From assembly GCA_947453885.1 (NCBI GenBank), contig CANGIF010000024.1, positions 1 through 48,844 of the forward strand: a stretch of 48,844 bases of DNA, written 5' to 3'. Shown here in pieces: positions 1 through 8,055 of the stretch. The stretch comes from Flavobacteriaceae bacterium (GTDB taxonomy: Bacteria > Bacteroidota > Bacteroidia > Flavobacteriales > Flavobacteriaceae). Both the position numbers and the translations under genes were made by a program. The notes beneath the pieces are model-generated. The model was not told the DNA's origin. It saw only the letters and a program-made list of their open reading frames with translations, and searched no databases. Position 1 is the stretch's first letter. The number at the start of each line of letters is the position of its first letter.

Positions 1-509
1 AGTTTTATTATTTTATCCATAATTCGCAAAGCTCTATTACAATTTTTTGGAGCAACACTAATGTTTATTATATCATTTGAAGTTGTTGTAATACCTCTAT
101 AAGTACCGTATTTTTCTTTTGACTTATTGGCTAAGTTTTCTTTGGCTTCACTAATTAATTTATCTGGATTTGAAAGTTTATCTGAAACTTTAAATGATAG
201 TGTAGTATCATCAGTAATTTCTTTAAGTAATTTGGAGAAATTTGTTATTCCTTCATTTTCCTTAGTTTCTCCTTTATTAAGAGTAATGCTATCTTCTCCT
301 TTAAAGTCTTTTGGTAATGGAATTACTTTTACTTTTTTGTTATATTGAATTTTTTGCCAGTGTCCTAATAGTGGTAATGGTATTTCGTACTTTTTACATA
401 TTTTTCGTAACCCATTGTCTGAGAGATTATATTCTAAAGCTAATTTACTCATTGGTTTAGACCAGACTAAATCGTATAATTCTTGTCTTGTTACTTCTAC
501 TTTTTCCAT
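1..509 (-). CDS. Conserved hypothetical protein, N-terminal part
   Basis: The frame is open from an ATG at 509 to the window edge (about 169 residues), so the C-terminus is missing. The N-terminus reads TRQELYDLVWSKPMSKLA and is followed by a GHW motif near residue 50. This matches a widespread HTH-like N-terminal segment in hypothetical proteins (ELY..VWS.P...LA..Y.IS....K.C....IP.P..G.W). The rest is charged and lysine-rich. It lies downstream of the AbiE-like pair on the same strand, with about 165 bases between. Function is unknown; a DNA-binding role is inferred from the motif only. Confidence 0.75.
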   Translation of the reverse strand, partial: MEKVEVTRQELYDLVWSKPMSKLALEYNLSDNGLRKICKKYEIPLPLLGHWQKIQYNKKVKVIPLPKDFKGEDSITLNKGETKENEGITNFSKLLKEITDDTTLSFKVSDKLSNPDKLISEAKENLANKSKEKYGTYRGITTTSNDIINISVAPKNCNRALRIMDKIIK

Positions 510-607
510 GATTTATTTTTCTTTACTAAAAATTATTAAAGATATAAAAAGTGGTATAAAAATTAAAATTAAACCTTCGACTGTGCTTAGAGCTGGCTCA
601 ATTTTTT

Positions 608-632
608 AGAAGCGATGGGAAGGAGTGGTATC
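608..632. repeat. Short element related to the 14.87/15.17 kb repeat
   Basis: A T-run, then AGAAGCGATGGGAAGGAGTGG, resembles the T-run plus GAGCGTTGGCAAAGGAGT element found twice near 15 kb. The similarity is short and imperfect. It lies in the gap between the AbiE toxin gene and the partial gene at the window edge; nothing else is recognisable there. Confidence 0.3.
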
Positions 633-675
633 TAAAAAGCCTAACTTGTCTATTACTAGAGACTGAAATAAGATG

Positions 676-1752
676 CTAATTATTTGGTATAGGGAATTGG
701 GTTTCCATTTTCCAGTCTATTGCATTTATTTGGGTTTTTAACTTGGTTAGCTTTTGGATTATTTCTTCAAATGAAGGTGGGTCTTGTTCATAAATCATTT
801 CTTCTAACATCTTTTTGTAATCGGTATTCCAAGCTTCCATTACTTCAGGAATTGGTATTGGATTTATTGAATGAGGTTGATGCTCGTTGTAATTTATACC
901 ACCTATGCGCGTAAATTTTTGACGGTGTATTACAATGGTTTCATACAATTCTTTGTTATTTAATGCGATTTCAGCAAATTCTGTTTTTGACAGATGGTAA
1001 ACATCATATAAATGACGGCTTAATCTTTCTACTCTAATTTGTTCTATTGGTTTGTGGAATTCTTCGTGTAACAAGAATATTTTTTCTAAAAAAGTCCGTT
1101 CCGGATTTACTGTTGGTATTTGGATATTGGGTTGTGAAAAATCATTATCCGGAAAGCTTTCATCTACTAATGATCCAAACTTTTGTATCGAGAAAGGCTC
1201 TTTTAAAGAGCGGCAGCCGATTTCTACCTGAACTCTTGGCTGTAGGTAACCTGGAGTCTCTATTAGATTTGGATAATAAATCTCAATAATGCGAGGGTCT
1301 TGGTCACTGTCATTGGCTTCTATTAAATTAAAATTTACTTTGTCAAATCCTTTTTCTGCAAATTTCGTTTCTAGTTCTGCTAAAAAGGGTCCTGAAGTAT
1401 AAGTGCTTGCCGCTTTTCTTAATTGTGTTCGTTGGTTTTTGGATAAATCGCCACTGAACCCTAAAAATGTTCTATCTATTGCTAAATCTACATCTTCTGA
1501 AAATCGCTCTATCAATTTCCATGCTTTACTTAGGGATGTACCCCCTTTGAATACCAAATGTTCTGCCGCTTTCATCTCAAAAATGATTGCTAAGGTTTTG
1601 GTAACCCACCAATCTTTTTCTACTGCAAAAGCTGGCATCCCTGTATTACTACTTATTTGTTGAAAAATAGCTTTCTTTTCGCTATCGGGTAAACTGTAAA
1701 AATTTAGTTCTGCCATTTTTAGAGTGCTTTTTGCATTATTTTTTGAATCCAA
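676..1752 (-). CDS. AbiEii/AbiGii-type nucleotidyltransferase toxin
   Basis: This 358-residue protein carries the family signature near residues 68-92: FKGGTSLSKAW, then RFSEDVDLAI. These are the GG-S and D-x-D elements of the DNA polymerase-beta-like nucleotidyltransferase fold of AbiEii. Characterised relatives are toxins of type IV toxin-antitoxin systems that modify tRNA and cause phage abortive infection or stabilise mobile elements. The gene overlaps the 3' end of the upstream antitoxin-like gene by 34 bases, as in abiE operons, which suggests coupled translation. Substrate and activity here are inferred from the family. Confidence 0.9.
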   Translation of the reverse strand: MDSKNNAKSTLKMAELNFYSLPDSEKKAIFQQISSNTGMPAFAVEKDWWVTKTLAIIFEMKAAEHLVFKGGTSLSKAWKLIERFSEDVDLAIDRTFLGFSGDLSKNQRTQLRKAASTYTSGPFLAELETKFAEKGFDKVNFNLIEANDSDQDPRIIEIYYPNLIETPGYLQPRVQVEIGCRSLKEPFSIQKFGSLVDESFPDNDFSQPNIQIPTVNPERTFLEKIFLLHEEFHKPIEQIRVERLSRHLYDVYHLSKTEFAEIALNNKELYETIVIHRQKFTRIGGINYNEHQPHSINPIPIPEVMEAWNTDYKKMLEEMIYEQDPPSFEEIIQKLTKLKTQINAIDWKMETQFPIPNN

Positions 1753-2312
1753 ACTGGTGCTAAAAGAATGTCGTGTTTTAAATCGTTTTGATTTTCTTTT
1801 TTTAACAGTTCAATTATTTTGGCTTCTTCGCTTTCTGTTTGTTTGGCCGTTCCTATTTCTTTGAGTGCCTGAATGACCAATCGGCTTATTTTCCCTTTTG
1901 CAGCTAAAGCCTTTGGTGTTGTTTTCTTGAACTTTATCGTTCTTCTACCTACTTTTATTTCTCTTGGCGAACCATCCGTAAGCAGTACTATCTTCATAGG
2001 AACTTGAGTACTCAACCCTAGAGCATTTAATGCATAGGACCCAGTTGGAACTGTTCGGATTTTGTCTCTTTTTGCAATAGCCACAGCTACCTCTTCGGCT
2101 GAGGGAATTACCACCCCAATTAGTTTGCTTATTTTAGGTCGTACATAAATGCCTTGTGCTACTCGAACAATCACTTGCTTATCTGCTAAGCGTTCTAAGG
2201 ATTTTTGAATGGCTTTTGATGCACCATAACTCAAATAATCAGATGGCAAAACCAAAGTGCCTCTTGGTTTGCTTTTTATTGATTTTTCTATTTGTTTTTC
2301 AACACTTTGCAT
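1719..2312 (-). CDS. AbiEi-like antitoxin / DUF6088 protein
   Basis: This 197-residue basic protein matches DUF6088/AbiEi-type proteins. An N-terminal winged-helix-like segment (residues about 10-60) contains LPSDYLSYGASKAIQKSL and VRVAQGIYVRP. The central part has PTGSYALNALGLS, typical of the family. It is upstream of and overlaps the AbiEii toxin gene. AbiEi antitoxins bind inverted repeats in their own promoter. A 10-base-arm palindrome lies just upstream of this gene, so autorepression of the pair is likely. Confidence 0.85.
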   Translation of the reverse strand: MQSVEKQIEKSIKSKPRGTLVLPSDYLSYGASKAIQKSLERLADKQVIVRVAQGIYVRPKISKLIGVVIPSAEEVAVAIAKRDKIRTVPTGSYALNALGLSTQVPMKIVLLTDGSPREIKVGRRTIKFKKTTPKALAAKGKISRLVIQALKEIGTAKQTESEEAKIIELLKKENQNDLKHDILLAPVWIQKIMQKAL

Positions 2313-2332
2313 CTGTATTATCTTTATGATTC

Positions 2333-2361
2333 TGTCGCAAATTTAGTAAATATTTGCGACA
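2333..2361 (-). promoter_or_regulatory. Palindromic operator and promoter of the abiE-like pair
   Basis: TGTCGCAAAT and ATTTGCGACA form 10-base inverted arms about 20 bases upstream of the antitoxin start. On the minus strand the right half contains TAAATTTG, a Bacteroidota -7 box. An operator overlapping the -7 box fits autorepression by the AbiEi-like protein (family knowledge plus inference). Confidence 0.65.
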
Positions 2362-2379
2362 AAAAAATAGTTGCTACCA

Positions 2380-3138
2380 TTATAGTAATGAAATAATTGC
2401 TTTATTGTTGTATCCGCCGTTTTCGTTGTATTTAACATAACCTAATTGATTGGTAACTAATTTAGTATTGCCGATTTGAAATTCTCCTATGTTCGAATGA
2501 TGGTGGCCATAAATCCAATAATCAATAGTACTGTCTTGGATTAGGTCTGTTAAGTTGGTAGCGAAAGCTTCATTTATTTTACTATTAACGTATTTTTCAG
2601 GATACTTTACAAAAGTAGGCGCGTGGTGTGTGACCACAATTGTTTTATTATTTGATTTTATTGCTAAAGCTTTTTGTATAAATTCTAAGCTTTCTTTGTG
2701 CAATGTGTTGTAATCATCCACATTGAATAGATGGTCCATGAATTTTATTACTTTAAAATCGGAAAGACTTTGTTGAATTACCCAGCGTTTTTCGTCAGAA
2801 ATATTTGACCATAATGTGGAAAAAATTAGATTAACTCCGGAAATTTCTTTTATGCAATTGTTTACTAAAAAAATGTTTTCTCTAATTTTTGTTTCTAAAA
2901 AGCTGCTACTATCAACATTGTAATAGTAATATTCGTGGTTTCCTGGAATCCAATAAGTCATTTTGAAATTCCTTGAAATGTAGTCAAAGAAATCATTGTG
3001 TTTGTCCATTACTGCAAAAGGCACTATGTCTCCGGCTAAAATGAGAATGTCTGCAGTAGGTTCAATTGGATTATCCTGGATATATTCTTTGTTGTCTGGG
3101 AACTCTAAATGTAGGTCGGAGCAGTATTGGAGTTTCAT
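2380..3138 (-). CDS. Metallophosphoesterase
   Basis: All calcineurin-like phosphoesterase blocks are present in order: SDLHLEF near residue 7, AGDIVPF near 36, GNHEYYYY near 67, VVTHHAPT near 170, and YGHHHSN near 209. These supply the di-metal ligands and the catalytic HN pair. At 252 residues it is the usual length for a stand-alone enzyme, and it has no signal peptide. The substrate is unknown; relatives hydrolyse phosphomonoesters, phosphodiesters or nucleotides. It lies between the AbiE pair and the HNH/methyltransferase-HIT genes with its own promoter, so cooperation with either is only possible. Confidence 0.9.
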   Translation of the reverse strand: MKLQYCSDLHLEFPDNKEYIQDNPIEPTADILILAGDIVPFAVMDKHNDFFDYISRNFKMTYWIPGNHEYYYYNVDSSSFLETKIRENIFLVNNCIKEISGVNLIFSTLWSNISDEKRWVIQQSLSDFKVIKFMDHLFNVDDYNTLHKESLEFIQKALAIKSNNKTIVVTHHAPTFVKYPEKYVNSKINEAFATNLTDLIQDSTIDYWIYGHHHSNIGEFQIGNTKLVTNQLGYVKYNENGGYNNKAIISLL

Positions 3139-3161
3139 TTTAAAAGTATTTAATAGAGAAA

Positions 3162-3193
3162 CAAAAATAGGGAAACCCTATGGTGAATACAAA
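3162..3193 (-). promoter_or_regulatory. Promoter of the metallophosphoesterase gene
   Basis: On the minus strand TTTG (3193-3190), 20 bases, then TATTTTTG (3169-3162) fits the Bacteroidota consensus (TTTG, 19-20 bases, TAnnTTTG). It lies 24-55 bases before the start codon. The rest of the 3139-3356 gap shows nothing recognisable. Confidence 0.6.
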
Positions 3194-3356
3194 TATTCAT
3201 TTTTAATAAACTTAAAATTGAATGATAGACTTGATTGGTTTATTGTTTTGTTATTGAGAGAGTTTTTTTGTTTAATAAGTTTAGATTTCACAGAAACCTT
3301 TGAGGTGATTCGATTTTGAAAAAGTCAAATTTAAAAAAGTTTTAATTTTTGAGATT

Positions 3357-3770
3357 TTATTTTCTTCTAAACTTCCATTTGTTTGGAATGATTTTAATTC
3401 CTTCGATAATTTCAATGTCGTTTTTAACTAATAATTCCCTGATTGCATCTTCTTTGTAGCGAAACTGCAAGCTTAAATCTTTAATGGTTATTCCTTTTAA
3501 AAATGTATTTATTATTACTTTTTTGTCGTCTTCTTTAATGAAATATTTATCGTCAATCTTTTGATTTAAAGCAATTTCATCTCTAAATCGTGAAAGTGTA
3601 TCAATTATTTCGTCTAAATTATTGGGGTTAATTAAAATTGAAGTTTTTACATCATTTCCAATATTTTGGATGATTTTAATGTATTCATAACCATTCTCTT
3701 GTTTGTAAATTTGAATAAAATAATTACTTTTTTCAAATTGCAATTTATTTGACCTAACTAATTCGTCCAT
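3357..3770 (-). CDS. Small hypothetical protein with C-terminal HTH-like segment
   Basis: I do not recognise this 137-residue protein. The first about 75 residues are an alpha/beta segment. Residues about 90-125 (IINTFLKGITIKDLSLQF, then a second helix starting KEDAIRELL) look like a helix-turn-helix of the kind that senses or binds DNA. It is the last gene of an apparent three-gene unit. Its start lies 14 bases after the stop of the methyltransferase-HIT gene, which in turn overlaps the HNH gene. A regulatory or specificity role is inferred from position only. Confidence 0.7.
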   Translation of the reverse strand: MDELVRSNKLQFEKSNYFIQIYKQENGYEYIKIIQNIGNDVKTSILINPNNLDEIIDTLSRFRDEIALNQKIDDKYFIKEDDKKVIINTFLKGITIKDLSLQFRYKEDAIRELLVKNDIEIIEGIKIIPNKWKFRRK

Positions 3771-3784
3771 ATCAATTTTTTAAA

Positions 3785-4645
3785 TTAATACTCTTTTTTA
3801 CTTGGAATTACACCACGAATTCCGCCTCGTGGGTTTTCTACATCTCCTTTATATCTTGGAATTATATGAATATGACAATGCCAAATAGTTTGTCCTGCAT
3901 CAGTATTTATATTTATTCCAATATTAAAACCATCAGGATTATATTTTTCTTGAAGAATGGTTTTTACTTTATTTACAACAATCCAACAAGCGGTTTGCTC
4001 TTTTAAAGTCAAATCAAAATAATTTGAAACCAATCGTTTTGGCACAATTAAAGCATGACCTTCTGAAACTGGAAATTTATCATAAAAGGAGAAAATGGTT
4101 GCAGTTTCAACAATTAATTCTCTTGTTTCATCTCCAATTAAAAACGGGCTTAAATCGATGTTTCCTTTATTTAAAGTTGTGTAATGCTCGTATTCGTATA
4201 TTTCACAGTTTTCATTCTTAAAAACGGACAAATATGCAAGTTTAATTAAACATTGATACGTTTCTTTTTTATGAACTTTATGAATTCTAAATCCTTCATA
4301 TTGGATATCTCTACGAACTGCAAAGTATGCTTTTCCGTTTGGTTTTAGAAGATTTGAAACATTCATTAAAACCTCAGCTTGCTCTTCAGGAAGCAAAACA
4401 TTTAGAACATAAAAGCATAAAATAGTATCATATTTTTCGGTTGGAAATGTTGAAAAATAAAATGGATCATATCCAACAATATCAAAACCTTTAATTTTTA
4501 ATAATTCTACATCTTTACCAATACCACAACCAAAATCCAAAACTTTACCTTTTATCTTCTTTTGGTTAAGTAATATTCGAGCTGGATAGGAAAGTGAAGT
4601 TCTTTCTATTGCCGTTAAATGGCTATTTTGGTTCTGATTACTCAT
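3785..4645 (-). CDS. Class I SAM methyltransferase fused to HIT domain
   Basis: This 286-residue protein has two domains. Residues about 15-125 form a Rossmann methyltransferase: motif I is VLDFGCGIGKD, then YDTILCFYVLNVLLPEEQ and LLKPNGKAYFAVRRD. Residues about 165-280 form a HIT domain ending in the catalytic triad HCHIHIIPRY. HIT enzymes hydrolyse or transfer nucleotides through the central His. The Cys pair that often opens such HIT domains (PFC-type) is replaced by SPFL. The gene overlaps the upstream HNH gene by 8 bases. Fusion and pairing with a nuclease suggest nucleic-acid modification coupled to nucleotide processing (inference). Confidence 0.88.
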   Translation of the reverse strand: MSNQNQNSHLTAIERTSLSYPARILLNQKKIKGKVLDFGCGIGKDVELLKIKGFDIVGYDPFYFSTFPTEKYDTILCFYVLNVLLPEEQAEVLMNVSNLLKPNGKAYFAVRRDIQYEGFRIHKVHKKETYQCLIKLAYLSVFKNENCEIYEYEHYTTLNKGNIDLSPFLIGDETRELIVETATIFSFYDKFPVSEGHALIVPKRLVSNYFDLTLKEQTACWIVVNKVKTILQEKYNPDGFNIGININTDAGQTIWHCHIHIIPRYKGDVENPRGGIRGVIPSKKEY

Positions 4646-5747
4646 TCATAAATAAAAATCCGTTATTACTCGCAATGGTAATCAATGGCTGAATTGTATT
4701 TGAAAATTTATCTTTTTCAAAATCTTCAATATTTGGAAAAATAGTTAGAAACTCATCCATATATTTACTTTTAGAATTATGATGTTTATTGATTTCAAAA
4801 GCTAACTTTTGTAAATCATAAAATTTATCAAAATGTCTATCAAACAATGGAAGTTTATCACTTTTAGAGGAATTAAATTTCTTTTCTATTGGTAATAAAT
4901 TCCAAATCAAATCATGTGAAACAAAAGCATGAGGAACAAAATGGTCTAACGCATAATTCTTTTCATCGAAATACAATTTTGTATTTGTGAAAATGCAATT
5001 TATTGAACCTAATTCTTTGAAAACTAATTTCCAATATTCGTTGGTTTGTTTGGTTAAACCATTTCTAATTGCTGGCTTAATTAACTTATTTGGAATATCT
5101 GGCACGTTAGGATTTCGAGTTTGGAGAAATAAAGCCAAATTCCAATAGCAGTAATCTTTCAATACTTTGGCATTAGATTTTAGATAAGAAATCCATTTAG
5201 GATTAATAGATATAAAATCTTTATGCAAAGCATATAAACTATCATTTACAAAGGATTGTGAATCATAATATATTCTGCTTTTTTGTTGATTATCCGTTTC
5301 ATTATTTATTTTTGGAAACCAAGGAGATAAAAACCAATGCGGTACATTTTTATCAAAATGAAGCAATTGATTAATCGTTTCTTTATTAGTTGAATTTTCT
5401 AAACAAGTTTCAAGTTTACTTTTCTTTTCGTCAATCGTTAAATTTTCTTCTTTTAAAATTCTTTCAACTGCAATTTGTAAGTTATCTTGTTTGCCAAATG
5501 AAATATGAAAATAATTTATGGTGTACCAAGAATTACTAATCATTCTTGAAAATATTTTTCTTTTTGGAATTTCAATGCTTCCTTCTTCAACTAATTCAAT
5601 CAAAGCTATCAACCAATAGAACTTATAAGTAGCCGAAGTGCTTCCGAATACAGAAGCAAGTTTATTGATTGGTAAATTATTTGAAAATGGTAAATTATTA
5701 TGCATTGAAAGTATAAGTTTAAAATGTAAATCTATAAATTTTATCAT
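4638..5747 (-). CDS. HNH endonuclease-domain protein
   Basis: The C-terminal half holds an HNH-type site: NCIFTN, then ALDHFVPHAFVSHDL, WNLLPIEKKFNSSKSDKLP. This supplies the D-H, N and N..K positions of a beta-beta-alpha-metal nuclease. The usual second zinc Cys is absent. The N-terminal part is helical, with LPINKLASVFGSTSATYKFYW near the start, probably for target recognition. Three starts are possible: TTG at 5777, ATG at 5747 (used here) or ATG at 5705; the family-like sequence begins just after 5705. It follows the ATPase gene by under 50 bases and overlaps the methyltransferase-HIT gene. Confidence 0.8.
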   Translation of the reverse strand: MIKFIDLHFKLILSMHNNLPFSNNLPINKLASVFGSTSATYKFYWLIALIELVEEGSIEIPKRKIFSRMISNSWYTINYFHISFGKQDNLQIAVERILKEENLTIDEKKSKLETCLENSTNKETINQLLHFDKNVPHWFLSPWFPKINNETDNQQKSRIYYDSQSFVNDSLYALHKDFISINPKWISYLKSNAKVLKDYCYWNLALFLQTRNPNVPDIPNKLIKPAIRNGLTKQTNEYWKLVFKELGSINCIFTNTKLYFDEKNYALDHFVPHAFVSHDLIWNLLPIEKKFNSSKSDKLPLFDRHFDKFYDLQKLAFEINKHHNSKSKYMDEFLTIFPNIEDFEKDKFSNTIQPLITIASNNGFLFMNE

Positions 5748-5792
5748 AATAAAACTATTGAAATTTAAAATAGGCAATAAGAAGAAATTAAT

Positions 5793-6452
5793 TCATCTTT
5801 TATCTTTAGAATTGGTATCAAAGGAAATCACATTGAACATATTTCTCATTCTAGACCTCAAACGATTTCCATAAAGATTTTCAATTTCTGAAGCTGATAG
5901 ATTGGTTGTAATGTGGGTTAGGGATTTGTTCTCTATAAAATGTTCGTAACGACTTATTAGAATTTCTGCCATTACATTGCAATCATTGCCATAGTGCTTG
6001 ATTTGTTGTTCGGCACCTAGGTCATCGAAGCAAAATCCTGTTAATCGTTGTTGGTTGTTTGCTTTTTTAGTGTAAGGTTGTAACGCCTCGTAACCCAGTT
6101 TAGCAAACTCAAATGAAATTTCTCTGCATGTTTTAATTTTGTAATCCGATTTATGGTTTGAAAAAGGTCTCAACAAGTGCATAATGGATGTTTTACCGCA
6201 ACCAATTGGCCCAGTTAACAAAATGCCTTTGGTTAAGTTTAAATGTTCCTTTTCGGCTACTTTTTGATCTCTAATCATATAAATTAGAAGTTTATAAATG
6301 GTTGGGATATCATCCTTACAAATTTTAAAGGATTGTCCGTAGTGTAATTTGCCTTGATACTCAATAAAATCAAGACATTTGTTGAAATCGTAGACTTTTG
6401 TCTCGTTTACGATTGTGAAAGTTTCGATGATATTTTTACAAAGGTTCGCCAT
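5793..6452 (-). CDS. DnaC/IstB-like AAA+ ATPase, element A copy
   Basis: This protein of about 219 residues has a Walker A motif GPIGCGKTS and a Walker B-like FCFDDLGAE. The ending RLRSRMRNMFNVISFD is shared with the copy at 22 kb. The ATG at 6452 (MANLCKNI) is preferred, because the longer frame upstream runs into the dispersed repeat. The start overlaps the stop of the DnaD-like gene by 17 bases, which suggests translational coupling. DnaC-like ATPases load helicase or assist replication initiation; here it probably serves replication of the excised element. Cargo genes follow directly behind it. Confidence 0.88.
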   Translation of the reverse strand: MANLCKNIIETFTIVNETKVYDFNKCLDFIEYQGKLHYGQSFKICKDDIPTIYKLLIYMIRDQKVAEKEHLNLTKGILLTGPIGCGKTSIMHLLRPFSNHKSDYKIKTCREISFEFAKLGYEALQPYTKKANNQQRLTGFCFDDLGAEQQIKHYGNDCNVMAEILISRYEHFIENKSLTHITTNLSASEIENLYGNRLRSRMRNMFNVISFDTNSKDKR

Positions 6453-7290
6453 AATTTTTATTATTTGAAGTATGTAAATGGTTTGGTTTAGGTCCTTCGA
6501 CAAGCTCAGGATGACGGGTTTTGTTGTTGAATTTATCAGCATTTATGATCCAATTTCTTGCTGCAGCTTTCCAGTCTTTCATTGGCGATTTTCCACCTAC
6601 TAACCAACCATTGCTTTGGAAATGGTTGTAGAATTTTTCCGCTTCAATAAAAGGTTTATCTAGTTTTTTAAAGAAATCAACAACATCTTCTAAATCTGGA
6701 GGAATTCTTTGAACTAATTCGTTTTCTTTTTTTTGGCGCAACCTTTTTTTGTCCCTCGACTGCGCTCGGGATGACGGTTCGGGATCAAAATTTTTATTTT
6801 TATTTTGATTTGTTTGTTCTTGTTCGTTTACAATGTTTAAATTGTTTGTATTGTTTATATAAGGTACATGTTCAGTACTTGTTTGATGCTTGTTTATAAG
6901 TTGTTCAGTAACTTGTTCAGTAACTTGTTCAATTACCTGTTCATTTTTTTGTTGACTTTTTAATTTTTTTATCTCTTTTTTTTGAATTGGTTTAGTATAA
7001 AAATCAAGATTAATCACATCGAGTGTAGATCCTTTGAATGGATTAAATGATGGCTTGTATTTGACATATCCTTTTTCGGTTAATTCTTTCATGCATTTAT
7101 GATATGTTGCGGTAGAAGCAATTTTGCTGATGCGCATTAATTCGTCTCTTGAAATGCCAATTGGATTTTGAAATCGATTTTGATTCCATAACTGGAAAAC
7201 TGCCATATACAGACTTATGTGTGTAGGGTTTAAGTCAAAATCTATTGAGACTTTTTCGAAAAATCCGGTTAGGTGTTTTATGTAGTTCAT
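6436..7290 (-). CDS. DnaD-like replication/primosome protein, element A copy
   Basis: This 284-residue protein has an N-terminal winged-helix segment (residues 1-100, starting MNYIKHLTGFF, with ISRDELMRISKIASTATYHK) and a low-complexity linker rich in EQVTEQ. The C-terminal helical domain holds FYNHFQSNGWLVGGKSPMKD and AARNWI, as in DnaD/phage replication proteins. The linker and tail are interrupted by two dispersed repeats that stay in frame and translate as SSRAQSRD and RHPELVEG. The paralogue at 22.7 kb lacks both. It sits between HTH and ATPase genes in the same order as in element B. Confidence 0.85.
   Translation of the reverse strand: MNYIKHLTGFFEKVSIDFDLNPTHISLYMAVFQLWNQNRFQNPIGISRDELMRISKIASTATYHKCMKELTEKGYVKYKPSFNPFKGSTLDVINLDFYTKPIQKKEIKKLKSQQKNEQVIEQVTEQVTEQLINKHQTSTEHVPYINNTNNLNIVNEQEQTNQNKNKNFDPEPSSRAQSRDKKRLRQKKENELVQRIPPDLEDVVDFFKKLDKPFIEAEKFYNHFQSNGWLVGGKSPMKDWKAAARNWIINADKFNNKTRHPELVEGPKPNHLHTSNNKNYGEPL
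6492..6517. repeat. Dispersed palindrome-like repeat, copy 1
   Basis: The sequence CCTTCGACAAGCTCAGG followed by ATGACGG has imperfect dyad symmetry (CCT...AGG). It belongs to a family common in Flavobacteriaceae genomes. It lies inside the 3' end of the DnaD-like gene and reads in frame as HPELVEG. Confidence 0.7.
6751..6777. repeat. Dispersed palindrome-like repeat, copy 2
   Basis: CCCTCGACTGCGCTCGGG followed by ATGACGG is a variant of the repeat at 6492, in the same orientation. It lies in the linker region of the DnaD-like gene and reads in frame as SSRAQSRD. A weaker relative (CCTCGCTACGCTCGACC) lies at about 13615. Confidence 0.7.
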
Positions 7291-7296
7291 GGTGTT

Positions 7297-7422
7297 TTAG
7301 GGTTTTGGGTTTGTACTTTGCGGTTTTTGCAATCGCAAACGTATCTCGCGAATTTTATTTATTTGGAGCTCGATGATTTTCAATTCACAAGAGCCATTGC
7401 AGTTAGTTTGATTTGTTTTCAT
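7297..7422 (-). CDS. Small hypothetical protein, 41 aa
   Basis: The ATG at 7422 comes one base after the HTH gene's stop, and the stop lies 6 bases before the DnaD-like start, so it exactly fills the gap in the operon. The protein starts MKTNQTNCNGSCELKIIEL and continues with a charged helix. The two Cys near residue 10 are notable. No family is recognised, and the element B copy has no equivalent because HTH and DnaD genes overlap there. The positional fit supports it as real; function is unknown. Confidence 0.45.
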   Translation of the reverse strand: MKTNQTNCNGSCELKIIELQINKIREIRLRLQKPQSTNPKP

Positions 7423-7423
7423 T

Positions 7424-7723
7424 TTATTTTTCTAGCATTTTTTTGATGTCATCATATTTGTAGAAAATAATTCCACCAACACGTTTGAAGTCTAGAGTGC
7501 CGTTAATGCGAAGATTTTGCAAAGTACCTGGAGAGATTTTTAGCAGCTTTCGTACTTCAGAAGATTTAAGCCATTGTGGAATTTCTTCTTTTTGTGATGA
7601 TGATTTTATTTCACTTAGAAGTAAGTTTCCAAAGTTTAATAAATCACGTTTTGTAATTACTTGGTGGTTCAGTAATTCGATGTTGTCGATTTCTGGGAAG
7701 AGTTTTTTAGGATGTAAGTTCAT
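7424..7723 (-). CDS. Excisionase-type helix-turn-helix protein, element A copy
   Basis: This 99-residue protein has a MerR/excisionase-like HTH in its second half: QWLKSSEVRKLLKISPGTL, then LRINGTLDFKRVGG and a beta wing ending YKYDDIKKMLE. Such proteins in Bacteroidota elements bind element ends or control regions and promote excision or regulate the replication module. It is the first gene of the HTH/small ORF/DnaD/ATPase operon. The copy at 23.5 kb is clearly homologous. Confidence 0.85.
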   Translation of the reverse strand: MNLHPKKLFPEIDNIELLNHQVITKRDLLNFGNLLLSEIKSSSQKEEIPQWLKSSEVRKLLKISPGTLQNLRINGTLDFKRVGGIIFYKYDDIKKMLEK

Positions 7724-8055
7724 TTTTTTTAGTGAATAGTGATTAGTAAAAAGTGATTAGTTTAACCGCAAAGAGCACAAGGAAAGCGCTAAGTGCGCTA
7801 AGTCCTTTAAAGCAATTTTGAAAGTTAAACGGTAATACAAATTACTTTCATTTGGAAGTTTTTCATTCACAAGGTGAACCCAAGTTGGGAATGATTTTTA
7901 ATTAAATAATTCAAAAACCCCTATATTTATTGGGATTGCTTTTTTGAATTATTGTGAATTCACTTTTTTATCCATTATTGTTTTTTAAAAATGGAATTGA
8001 ATTCGAGGAAAATAGAGTACTTGTAAAATGTAACACAAGTTCATCACAAGTTGTG
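7724..8055. other. Gene-free control region between HTH gene and rteC
   Basis: This stretch has no convincing gene. It holds a tandem GCGCTAAGT pair near 7786, a TTCAC/GTGAA dyad near 7865 and a larger hairpin at 7906-7953. Its place ahead of the replication operon makes it a candidate control or origin region (inference). Confidence 0.4.
7906..7953. repeat. Inverted repeat in the control region
   Basis: AATAATTCAAAAA and TTTTTTGAATTATT pair, with an inner CCC/GGG stem. It may be a bidirectional terminator or a replication or excision site for element A. Confidence 0.45.

Noticed and set aside
6453..6542. Upstream N-terminal extension of the element A ATPase
   Set aside because: The extra residues come from the dispersed repeat and the overlapping DnaD-like gene; the paralogue starts at the equivalent of 6452.
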